Shown here: positions 47,701-57,152 of the stretch, one piece after another
Numbering within the stretch: the stretch's first letter is position 1
Layout of the letters: each line of letters starts with the position of its first letter
NCBI GenBank assembly: GCA_949358305.1
Contig: OX442320.1
Location: 10,000,259-10,060,258, forward strand
DNA from: Strigamia acuminata
Taxonomy: Eukaryota; Arthropoda; Chilopoda; Geophilomorpha; Linotaeniidae
Direction of reading: 5' to 3'
DNA: 60,000 nt
Position numbers and translations under genes: made by a program
The notes under the pieces: generated by a model
The model's input: the letters and a program-made list of their open reading frames with translations, nothing else
The model's database searches: none
What the model was told of the DNA's origin: nothing

Positions 47701-50700
47701 TCCGTAAGACATAGGACAAAATATGATCCGGTCCGTAAGACTTAGGACAAAATATGATACCGGTCCGTAAACATTGGGACAAAAAAAACCAGTCCACTAA
47801 ATTACACAGTTTGAGAAGCACTGTCCTAGACAACACAATGATGACTATACTGAACCAACTTGACCGCACCTACTATTCGTACTGTGAATTCACTATGGTA
47901 ACCATCATATAAATATTCATCCACAGTTGATGGTTGGGGCTTGGGCTCAACTACCGGCAAAACACAATTATCGTCATTGAAGAAGAACTGACCCTTGCGA
48001 ATTTGCAACCAAAACACGTCCAAATGCCAAATTTGCAATCTTTGTGGTTGAACTTCGGACGACAACGCAGTGCCAATCAGATCCAAGTAGATGGGTTGCT
48101 AAAACATGTAATTCGTTTTACAGTTCTTGGTCAAACAAAATTCTGTCACCTGCATGTGGACGATGCAAGCCACTCTTCTGTAGTACGTGATGGGGTAGTT
48201 CGGTCTGAATTGGATTTGAATCACAATAGTGCTGTGTTTCGCCAAATGCCCCATAGACGGCTCAAAACTGAACACACTTTGACTGGAATCGATTTCAAAC
48301 TGATACAGCGTGTTGACGGTCGAATCATTCTTGATTTTGATGGCTTTCTGAAGAGAACTTCCTCGTTCCACCTCGTTGAAGTTGATTATCCTCGCACTCA
48401 GCGTCACCAACGGCCCGCTGCTCCTTCCTGACATCACAATCACTTTGGTGTTGAATCCGCCATTTGTGTTCACGTGCCACACGTCGTTCACCTCGGAATT
48501 GGACATCACGGGTGCAAATACCACCTGAGATAATGAAAGGTTTTAATTGAGGAACTTTTTCATAGAAATATTTCTTTTCTTGCTTTTAATGTGCGTTTTC
48601 CGGACGGTCGGATGACCCCCTTGTGTTCCTCGAAGGAAAATGGAGAGTCCAGCAACGGGTGTAAATTGCATCGCGTTAATGTGAAGGAGGCTTTTATTGG
48701 CAGCGGATTAACCAAGATAATTTCTTTGGAGGTGGATGTATTCACATTGACCAGTCCGAAATCTAACTTGTATTCGTGTGGGCAAGTCAGGGTTCTCTTA
48801 TCCACAAGGCTTAGGTATGGATACACTCCTGTGGATGCATTTTTAATTCAGAACAAAGAATAGATTGAACTGGACAGACTGACAGACAAACTTCTGACAA
48901 TTAATATAACGATACAGTAAAAGCTGCTTTATACCGAGCATTGGAATAACTGCAAAGCTCCTTTATCCATCTTGAAGAAAACAAATATCGTCTTTCCTCG
49001 ATTGTGTGAAGAGATGTTTATGTGGGGGGAAAAGTGTCTTAAGATGGAAACACAAGGGAGCGGGTAAAATTCCAAAGCTTGCTTTTACTTGAAAAAGTGG
49101 CTAAAAACTCTCCCGCTTGAGCAAACACACGCTTGCGTTTTTATTCAAAGCTTTGTTTTGAAGCGAGCTTGTACTCGCCCACTCCGATCAAACCGAGTTT
49201 GATTTACCAGCTTCAAGCTTGCTGGTGTTTTGGTCATGTGACTTTGACGGCCAATCAGAATCGTGATGAAATTCTTGGAGGAGATTTTGGCGGGAATACT
49301 GGCAGCCAGCTAGCTTGAGTTTGCCAGTTAAGCTGGTAAGCCAAAAGCGGGTCAAGTGAGCTTGTAAATGACTCCCTCTTTAAACTTGTACTAGCAAGCT
49401 TTGGAATTTTACCCGCTCCCTTGTGTCTCACCTTTAGAATCGAAGAAATACGATAGTTTTCTGCAAAACGCTTTTCGATCCTGCGATCTTTGTCTGTGGT
49501 ACCGTGAGTCCAACCAGAATTCCGGATAAAACGAGCCCCAATTTTCCAGCCGGAAATCAAAGGACCAGCTAATAATCAGATTCCCAGAGCTGGTCAAACT
49601 TGCATTGTCGAGGATTTACTTATAAGATCACAGGCCTCTGTGTTGATATTCGGTAAACATCCGGTCCCGACATTGCTAGACAAAACAGCTTTGACTGTAC
49701 CAGAGATTTGAAAACCTTGCGCAGTGAAATTAATCGTGTAGAAAAGCCGTTTGGAAGTTTTGGTGTTTTTCGGTGTGCAAACTGCTTTACACGTGTACGC
49801 GGCAGCTTTTCGGGGTTTAAATATCGCCTTTAACGTATATTGCTTGTCAACTGCAATCGTGGCTACCGATGGCTCAATACTGAACGGTGAGATCACATTC
49901 CAAACGATGTCCAAGTCACGGCGACTAAATATGCAAATAAATACAAGTTAATAGAAATATAAATTTGATTTCTTTGTGTTTGTACGAGTTGTTTTTGATA
50001 GTTAATGTTTTTTCAACGGTCTGGGATACTCCACACATGCCAAAAGCGATCGATTCCGGGCCAGTGATAAAAGCGATGTTTCTCAACGCTTGAAGTTTGA
50101 TGATTATTTTTTCATTATCCTAATTTATAATAAAAAAATTAGACATTTGCAACACAGGATTTCAGGGCCGGCTTAACAACGCAAGCAGTATGGTGGTTAG
50201 GATCAAGCAGGGCCTTGGAAAAGTAGTTCTGTTTATTCCCAATGAATTTCAGTGAAAAAAGTGATTAGAATGATTGATTGGTAATAAAATATTTATTTTA
50301 TTTGCTAAAATAAGCTTTTAAACGAGAATCTCGTTTAAAAGTTCGTGCAAACGGGTTTAAACGATCGTTTATGAGTTATTGAATGCGCCTACTGATTTTA
50401 GTTCTCGTACATTCAAAACATAATCGCACAGGGCGTTGTTAGACCTACAGCCGGCCCTGAATTTGCAGATAAATTTTTATACTGACGGCTGTTTTAATGA
50501 ATAAATTGTCTTCATAATCTATTTTTTCTTTCGGGTGGAAATGGACTTGTAGTTTAACTCCAGTTTTCGTGTGTAGTTTGATTGGTTTTGGAAGTCCCAT
50601 AAGGAATGCTGTTGATTTAGGAACCCTGGAAGGAAATGAATCATTTTTATTTAAGAGGGAAAAAAATTGAAATTTTTATACTCGTAAAGGAATCTCTGGA

Positions 50701-50916
50701 CTTTAGCACTAGGGTTGTAAATAAAAATTGATTTTGTGTATTTTTTGCCAACGTCCCAGTCCTCAAACATGATTTTTTTTGGTAATTGTAATCCTCTGAT
50801 GTCGGTTCTGCTAATGACTTTAAAACCTCAAAGTGGAAAACAAAATATATTATAAATTTTGTTAAATAGCAAGTTTTATCACTTTCTAATCCCGTTGCTG
50901 ATTTTCCTTTATTCAT
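38790..50916 (-). CDS. CFAP65: Cilia- and flagella-associated protein 65 (CFAP65/CCDC108)
   Basis: CFAP65 is an axonemal protein of the central-apparatus/flagellar type made of MSP/ASH-like beta domains. Its loss impairs sperm flagella in mammals. I reconstruct 31 exons (minus strand, high to low): 50916-50883, 50817-50682, 50625-50487, 50119-49986, 49924-49620, 48828-48584, 48524-48150, 48098-47874, 46899-46819, 46767-46713, 46648-46533, 46103-45977, 45911-45740, 45290-45155, 45098-44959, 44839-44406, 43990-43723, 43653-43591, 42343-42200, 42138-42054, 41846-41688, 41619-41509, 41057-40980, 40921-40808, 40754-40488, 40430-40314, 40242-40180, 40073-39934, 39451-39091, 39017-38986 and 38928-38790. 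Phases match throughout and give 1664 residues. Diagnostic stretches include EDWDVGKKYTKSIFIYN, RTLKVVFAPV, IYSAELEGYAHC then PPWCLTLTAMG, LYFKPSCVGVQTDRS, HPVIDCL then IIQPGEYLSVLW, and SHDRVSFGHVPVCGK. Intron 6 has a GC-AG pair. Exon 20's donor (GTTGGT) is weak. Confidence 0.94.
39490..39925. repeat. Tandem array, 30-bp unit
   Basis: About 14 copies of TGTGAAATTATCACTAAATT followed by ATGATTAAAT, or ATCAATAAAT in the right half. It fills the CFAP65 intron between exons 28 and 29. Confidence 0.95.
41100..41460. repeat. Degenerate T-rich tandem array
   Basis: Loose repeats of CCCAATTTTTCACAATTTTT fill the CFAP65 intron between exons 22 and 23. Periodicity is about 10-12 bp with poor conservation. 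Confidence 0.75.
41960..42045. mobile_element. Short inverted repeat with pogo/Tigger-like termini
   Basis: TACTGTATTGTTACACGTAC at the left and CGACGTTCTATGCTGTA at the right surround TTCCGATTATCG and CGGATAATCG. The ends resemble pogo-type MITE termini (CGATTATCCGAACG). It sits in the 207-bp CFAP65 intron between exons 20 and 21. A related fragment with TTCGGATGATGAACGCTCTA lies at 59084-59107. Confidence 0.55.
42640..43442. repeat. Tandem array, 20-bp unit
   Basis: From about 42890 to 43440 there are about 27 nearly identical copies of GTTCAATTTTATGCAGAAAA. Upstream (42640-42890) related, more diverged units (TTTTTAGTCAGAAAAGTTTA) occur. It lies in the CFAP65 intron between exons 18 and 19. 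All three forward frames stay open because the unit has no stop; this is not coding. Confidence 0.97.
45340..45725. repeat. Tandem array, about 40-43-bp unit
   Basis: Six to eight copies of a unit containing CAATTATTTTTGCACTAAAA and ATTGCAGTTTTTTCTATCAG. It fills the CFAP65 intron between exons 13 and 14. Confidence 0.88.
46354..46499. mobile_element. hAT-type MITE with 8-bp target-site duplication
   Basis: The 146-bp element starts CAGGGATCGGCAACCTTT and ends GGTTGCCGACCCCTG, typical hAT termini. It is flanked on both sides by the exact 8-bp direct repeat TGTTAGAT (46346-46353 and 46500-46507). It has no coding capacity. It is inserted 26 bp from the TSD edge to CFAP65 exon 11, inside the intron before exon 12. 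Confidence 0.93.
47456..47800. repeat. Tandem array, 31-32-bp unit
   Basis: About ten copies of GGACAAAATATGATACCGGT then CCGTAAGACATA, with small deletions. It lies in the CFAP65 intron between exons 8 and 9. It is GC-richer than the other arrays. Confidence 0.93.
48985..49453. mobile_element. Nested MITEs in CFAP65 intron 5
   Basis: The inner element has 33-bp perfect inverted repeats at 49050-49082 and 49394-49426 (ACACAAGGGAGCGGGTAAAA). It interrupts an outer repeat whose halves are 48985-49045 (CTCGATTGTGTGAAGAGATG) and 49434-49453 (TAGAATCGAAGAAATACGAT). The outer type is the same family as the termini at 29585-29996 and the fragment at about 21465. Confidence 0.85.
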
Positions 50917-51451
50917 CGTGAAATATTATTTTTGTAGTCTTATTTTTTCACGTAAAGAACATCTTAATGATGTCATCGGTTCGAGGTTGCCATCTATTGT
51001 GAATTGGAATAAACTATGTAAATTGTTTCAGAAGCTCCCGAGATGGCGCTACTACTGCGAGTAATTTTCAATGCGATTCAAAGCAAATATATATTCACAG
51101 TCGCTATGATTTTATATATAAAATTCATTTCATTTTATTAAATGAATTTTTTACTTGTTTTTATTTGTTTTCGTATCTATTTACGACTGCTGTATTTCAA
51201 GATGAAAATTTATGGATGCTCTTTGCTTTTGGATACAATATTTGAATTTTATTGAACACATAATTCACCGTAAAGATAAACAGATTGTTCTTGTATATTT
51301 TAAACATTTTTTATGCGTGGTTAAATAGAAAAACAACGATTGTTATTGTTATTCTTTTGTTTGTACCTTCTAGCACTAGTCGGCGTAGATTGAACACGAA
51401 CCAATGAGATCGCTTCATCTCGTAAACAAACTTCGGGCAGTGAAAATCAAT
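50917..51451. promoter_or_regulatory. Divergent intergenic region between CFAP65 and the 51.4-kb gene
   Basis: The CFAP65 start codon (50916, minus) and the nearest plus-strand candidate ATG (51452) are 535 bp apart. No coding sequence lies between them. The arrangement suggests a bidirectional promoter; no core element is distinctive. Confidence 0.45.
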
Positions 51452-52309
51452 ATGGCGTCGTTTTTGAAATTTGAATCGTCGGTGGCGGTTAAAAAACCGA
51501 TCATCTTCCGCCATCGATTTCCCCAGTACGGATTTACAGTAAGAATTTTAATCAAAATATCAAAACCAACATGATTATCATCAATTATCCACATTTGACA
51601 GCGCCTTGATTACGATGTCTGCGGATTAAATCGATAACACTGGTATTTGATGAACTTTGGCGCCGATCCAGTAATATTATTATTATTATTATTCTTTCAT
51701 GTTTCATCTATAAAATATTTATATTTTTTTCACTTGAAATCTGACAGGAAATTGGATATGAATGACTGACAAGAAAATCTTATGGGACAGATGAAAGCAC
51801 GAAACTCTTCTCGAAGATCAAAACATTCGCTCGGCACAGGATGGGCTTGATGTTATGTACTCCGAGTACTCCCAATTCCGTACCCATTACGAGACGACTA
51901 TGCGGTTCAAACCGCGAAATAACCGACGAAGCAGCTCAACTCACTCCTCGTCGATCCAACTCCGAGTGTGCAGCAAACCTAATCTGCTCGAAACGAGCCA
52001 AGATTTCGCCGACACCGACGGATCAAGTTGTGTCGGAAAACAGCGACGCTTCGTCGACAAATCCGACCACAAGTTTGGGCGCCATCATCCCAGCCACGGT
52101 CGACTTTCTCCAGTCGTTGGGGATGATCAATTTGGGGAATTCCGGTGGGAAACGAGCGGAAAAATCGAAAATTACGACGGAAATTTCGCCGATGGAGCTG
52201 GATCCGCAGTATTACACGTTGAATGGACAGAACTACAGCAAGATCAAGTCTGTGGAACTGGTGGTGAACAACACGCGATTTATTATTCATCAGATGGAGC
52301 TGGCGACAG
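51452..52309 (+). CDS. 5' part of an unrecognised gene, possible BTB/POZ protein
   Basis: The solid part is an exon ending at 52309 (GCGACAG then GTGAAC, phase 1), open from 51841. It encodes MGLMLCTPSTPNSVPITRR, a Ser/Thr-rich stretch, a KRAKISPTP patch, then MELDPQYYTLNGQNYSKIK and VELVVNNTRFIIHQMELATG. The last segment follows the pattern of a BTB/POZ first strand and helix (V...V....F..H...LA), a weak resemblance only. Two models for the start exist. In one, ATG 51841 opens the protein after an untranslated exon (acceptor at 51747). In the other, ATG 51452 (MASFLKFESSVAVKKPIIFR) is spliced from 51538 (ACA then GTAAGA) to 51817, in phase. I found no downstream exons before 60000, so the gene is incomplete here. 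Confidence 0.6.
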
Positions 52310-52794
52310 GTGAACAAAAAATCTTTGTGTTAATTTTAATTTATTTTAATTTATTCTAATTGACGTTGCTGGCTTTGGGGTTTGTTGGCTGAAAATCATT
52401 AAGTTGTAACTAATGCCAGATTTAAGGTGAGGGGGATTGAGAGAGTCGCAGGGCCGTGGGGTGGCGGAAAGGAGAATTGAAATGGGGAAAATAAAAATGG
52501 TTATGGTTTTTTATTTTTTACGATGACATCATTTTTATGGTGTAATTTGTGCTGGATGATGATTGGGTGTAAGGAAGATGGATCGTAATATTCCCTGGTG
52601 TTTAGTTGCCATAACTTGTTGTTTAGTGTCGTCGTTGTGACTTAGGAGGAATAAAAATGCAAGACGTGATACAAATTGGTGCGGAGAATGAAATTAAGTT
52701 AATGAAAATGCAAGATGAGTTGCTTTTAGTTCGTCTAAGCGTTCAAGTAGGGCGGGTTGGAGGGGCAAGGGGCTATGGATACCTTGTTGGGGAA
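52310..52794. other. Putative intron, no genes seen
   Basis: Sequence after the donor at 52310. There is no conserved coding stretch; it is presumably the first part of a long intron of the 51.4-kb gene. Confidence 0.5.
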
Positions 52795-53245
52795 TGGAAA
52801 AATTTGATTTTTAGGAGAAGAAATGTGATTTTTAAGACGAAAAATGGATTTTTAAGAGAAAAAAAATTGATTTTTAGGAGAAAAAAATTGATTTTTAGGA
52901 GAAAAAAATTGATTTTTAGGAGAAAAAAATTGATTTTTAGGAGAAAAAATTGATTTTTAGGAGAAAAAAATTGATTTTTAGGAGAAAAAATTGATTTTTA
53001 GAAGAAAAAATTGATTTTTAGTAGGAAAAAATTGATTTTTAGGAGAAAAAATTGATTTTTAAGAGAAAAAAATTGATTTTTAGGAGAAAAAAAATGATTT
53101 TTAGTAGGCAAAAATTGATTTTTAGGAGAAAAAATTGATTTTTAAGAGAAAAAAATTGATTTTTAGGAGAAAAAATTGGTTTTTAAAACAGAAATTGGTT
53201 TTTAAAACAGAAATTGGTGTTTAAAACAGAAATTGGTTTTTAACA
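52795..53245. repeat. Tandem array, 20-21-bp unit
   Basis: About 20 copies of TTGATTTTTAGGAGAAAAAA, ending in three to four copies of TTGGTTTTTAAAACAGAAA. Confidence 0.95.
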
Positions 53246-54625
53246 CCAGAAATTGATTTCAAAACTTATATTTAACACCAAACCGTAGGTATATTTAATT
53301 TCAAATTGAAAAAAAGTGATTACCCATAAAAACTTGATTACTGAATCGGTTTTTGACTTTAAACGAGTTGGGGGATATAGTAAATCTTGAGCATCTGCAG
53401 TTATGTTTTAACTGTTATGAAATCAAGTTCTCTTGATTCTAGAACTAGTCCTGAAGCCAAAATACCATCGAGAAATGAGATAGTGAATTTAATATTAACT
53501 CTAATAAATTCGCAAATAATTTCTTATCAGAAAATGAATATATTAATATACTCATTTCCTGATAAGAAATTATTCAGATAAACTTACCTCTTTGCACAAG
53601 TTTCCATCCCGATCTACTCGTATTGGATTTCAATATGGCCGACAAAAAAGCGAGTTGAAGACCCCCAAACGTGGATCATGAGAATCGGTTTGTCAATAAC
53701 TCGATTCTTCGCCAGAGGAAATCGAGAGAATCTGTTTTTCAATTTGAAATTGAACGCACCTATTTATTTTTTGGTCAAAATCATTGATTTTTAAGCACAA
53801 AAATGAATCAAAATGGCCACCCCCTTGTATACGTTTTCTGGAACCGCCCCTAGACGGCGCTGAGTGCTGATTTGTTGTTTACAGAAACAATGGCAGCCAA
53901 GGGGCAAATTTAAATGAATCTTGAAAATGTGAAAGAAATGAGTTGTGACTGGTTGATGACGATTTCGTTGTAATTTCATTAATTGTAGCGAGATTTTGGC
54001 GTTTATTCGGGGTTTTTATATTTTTGTATTCGTCTTGCGAGTTAACAAAATTAGTGAATGTGTCACGTTGCAGGAGCAAGCCAATTAGTTTGTTCGAGTA
54101 TTAAAAGGATGTTGTGCCCGTATAGAACGCGCGATTGTGGTCATCCCTCCAGATATTAATTAACGTTCTACAACATCCTATTAATGGATACGAGCGTCAT
54201 CTTTAATCTAAATCACTTTTGATTTATGTTTTTTGATGTTTTGTGCGAGTTGGATGCAGGGAAATTTACATTTGAATACAGAAACATTTTTCTTGTTCTT
54301 TTTCTGTACTTTTGCTTGTCAGTTTGGCACGGGAATGCTGCTGGGAAGTTATTGTACGTGGATAAAAGGAGGTTTATTAATTTGCATTTGATTAGGTGGA
54401 ATTAGTTGATTTTTTTTTGGTTTTTTTTTTTGGTGGAGGTGTAATAGAGTTTTTGATATTTTTATGTCGGTGATGTGGGAAGTTTATCTCGTGTTCAAAC
54501 AACGGGTCGTGAATCAATTTTTATGGTTTAAGAAGAGCAGTTTTGCTATGCGAAGTGTAGGTTTTGAAAATGAAGGAAAAATGGAGTTTAGGTTTTATGA
54601 AATAGTGAATGTAGGTGGAGTTTTG
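53246..54625. other. Non-coding AT-rich DNA
   Basis: No exon-like block is seen on either strand. A small inverted repeat, TTTCTTATCAGAAAATGA with TCATTTCCTGATAAGAAA, lies at about 53519-53568. A GAACGCACCTA motif at 53751 is the end motif of the TAGGTGCRTTC elements. Confidence 0.5.
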
Positions 54626-54629
54626 TTAA

Positions 54630-55180
54630 GAAAAATCTCGAGATTTTTTGAAAAATTTCTTGGTTTTCGATAAATTTATCAAAAATTTAGCCAAATTGTT
54701 AGAATACTTAGGAAAAATTTTTTGCAATTCGAGAAATTTTCAAAAATTTCCAAAAATTTACAAAAATTTACAAAAATTTAAGAAAAATTTACAAAAATTT
54801 ACAGAAATTTACAAAAATTTACAAAAATTTACAGAAATTTAAGAAAAATTTACAAAAATTTACAAAAATTTACAATAATTCACAAAAATTTACAGAAATT
54901 TAAGAAAAATATTGAGAATTTTTGCCAAATTTACAGAAATTTAAGAAAAATATTGAGAATTTTTGCCAAATTTACCAAGTTTTTAAGAATTTTTGCCAAA
55001 TTTACCAAGTTTTTTATAATTTTTGCCAAATTTACCAAAATATTGAGATTTTTTGCCTAAATTTTGAGAATTTTTGCCTAAATGTTGAGAATTTTTCCCA
55101 AAATGTTGAGAATTTTTGCCAAAATGTTGAGAATTTTTGTCAAAATTTTGACTTTTACCAAAATTTTGAAATTGAAATTA
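54630..55180. repeat. Compound tandem array, about 11-bp and about 37-bp units
   Basis: It starts with many copies of ATTTACAAAAA (about 11 bp) and passes into repeats of GAGAATTTTTGCCAAATTTA with ACCAAGTTTTTA spacers. No coding potential. Confidence 0.9.
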
Positions 55181-55489
55181 TTCAAAAATGGTATCAAAAT
55201 TTACCAAAATCTCGAGAACTTTACAAAAATCGATCACAATTACAAAAACGAACAAGAATTTCGACCTATATAACCGCAAACTTTAAGTTCAAGTTCATCC
55301 CTGAAAAAATTCAAGTAAACGTAAAACGTGAACTGCCTTCACAATTTTGCGAACGCGTTCCACCACCAAAAACAAATTAAAAGATCAAAAATTCTCCCGA
55401 AACATCTGCAGCGACAGAAACCACGGAAAAAAAAATTAATAAAAAGAATTAGGAAAACCACGCAGAAAAATTAATAATTTTTTATTCCG

Positions 55490-55820
55490 TCCGACACCAC
55501 CACCATCATCACGTTTCGATGTTGCGTGCAGATTGATGGGTTCGCATTGGTCCTCCACCCTCTCGGCCTTCGCTGCGCCCTCTGTTGCCTTCCTTAGACT
55601 GGCTGCCATCCACCCCCGCAAGCTGCGTTCCAATGCACGTGGTTCAGTCGCGAGAGGAACGCTGCCTCATTCACAAGCGGCAGCGCGCACGTCTAACATT
55701 TGCACCTGCATCCTCCTCTAATCATCACGGGCAGCCAGGTGAGCAAGTGGGTGATGGAGTTGAGTGGAGAAGCCGCTCAACATCACCCAATTGTCACTCA
55801 ATCGATGGGAGTTCAATCGG
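55490..55820 (+). other. GC-richer exon-like block with two donor sites
   Basis: A block of clearly higher GC content sits in AT-rich DNA. It carries a donor after 55738 (GCAGCCAG then GTGAGC) and another after 55820 (TTCAATCGG then GTAAGT). ATG 55537 opens a 60-codon frame that I do not recognise. It could be an alternative first exon of the 51.4-kb gene or a first exon of a gene beyond the window. Confidence 0.3.
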
Positions 55821-55830
55821 GTAAGTTGTC

Positions 55831-56999
55831 AGTCATTGATTTCTCATCTCACCTGACCACCTGTTAGGAGAAAAAAATATATTTATCGATTTTTGTATCG
55901 ATTTTTTTGAGATTTTAATTAATTTTGTGGTGAATCGATTTTTAAAAATTAGAATTTGTCGATTTTTGGTTTTTTTAATTGGGTTTTTATTTTTTATTTT
56001 TATTTATTTAGTGTTTTGTTGATGCGATCAATCGATAGAATTTGTCTTTGCATTGATTCGCCCACGCGAGGTGTCGCTATCTAAAATCGAATTTGAAAGC
56101 GCGGTGTTTATTCACATTATTTGTAGCGAAAGGTTGGCGAACTAGACTTTGTTTTGATTTTGATTTGATTTGAGGTGAGGAGAGCGAAGCTAGAGTGAAT
56201 GCTTGTTGTTTTTCGATTCTTTGTGGATCGATTCGCGTGTTTGTCGTCGTGTAATCAACATTTTAGAATGATCGCATTAGGAATTTGTGAGAATTGTGCA
56301 CATTTTGCTGATTAATTTCCACTCGGTAATGAATCGGCAAAGCCCGCGACTGCTGTGGTGTTATAAATCAATTAATTGCTCTTTTCCTATATCGACTTCC
56401 TGTTTTTTCTACTTCTTTTCTTTCTTTGCCTTTTTTTTTGCTTTAGTTTTCTTTTTCTTCTCGGGCGTCATCGAGATGGCAAGTTAATTGCATTTCGGGC
56501 CGGAAATTATCGAATTATTTGCAAATATGAAAACGAGGTTGTTTATAATAATGATAATATGAGTGCGATACATTAAAAAAACGATATATCGGAACGTCGT
56601 AAAAAATCGTATTAAAATCGATTAAAAAAATCGAAAAATCGCTGTTCGGAAAAACAATAAAAAGCAGTAAAAAAAAAAAAATAAATAAAATAAAACGTAC
56701 AAATCAAGTAATGTAAGTTTTACGTTTTTTATTGTATCTGGTAATAATGAAATCTCGTTTTGCCGAGACCGAGATCTCCGAGAGCAAGACCGAGATTATG
56801 CGACGATTAATGACGATGTTGTTTATCTTTTCTTGCGGAATCTCAAGAACTGTTAAATTAATTTCGCTTTTTGTTGAAATGAGAACGTGGAGTGAATTGA
56901 TAAACAGAAAAACGATGACGGGTTGTTATGGGAGCGATGGAATTTGTAATTTAATCAACAATTGCGCTAAAAATAAAACAGTGTTGGCTTGTTTTTAGT
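55831..56999. other. Non-coding DNA with a dispersed repeat fragment
   Basis: I see no gene. The segment 56720-56790 repeats the sequence at 12630-12715 (AATGAAATCTCGTTTTGCCG). Confidence 0.5.
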
Positions 57000-57029
57000 T
57001 TTCGGCCCTTTAACCAGTCATCAGGCTGT

Positions 57030-57152
57030 TAACGCGTGCAATTAACACTCGGCATTGCGGCGCTAGAGGTGGAATTCTTGGACCGTTGCAAGACGAACAA
57101 CTCGATGCATTAGCCAAGAATTTTCTTGATTAATCAAACGGAAGTTATGCGT
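57030..57152 (+). pseudogene. Degenerate fragment of the 18S rRNA gene
   Basis: CATTGCGGCGCTAGAGGTGG then AATTCTTGGACCG, followed by GCAAGACGAAC and TTAATCAA, corresponds to the highly conserved 18S block around the sequence read as GCTAGAGGTGAAATTCTTGG in eukaryotes. The order and spacing are kept for about 100 bp, but there are many substitutions, including in nearly invariant positions (AAATTC to GAATTC, AGCATTTGCC to TGCATTAGCC). It is not functional rRNA. Upstream similarity (TTTTCGG, about 56999) is weak, so the left edge is uncertain. Confidence 0.75.

Noticed and set aside
47386-47869. Minus-strand frames with repeated SYGPVSYFVLSLTDR
   Set aside because: They are translations of the 31-32-bp tandem array inside the CFAP65 intron between exons 8 and 9.
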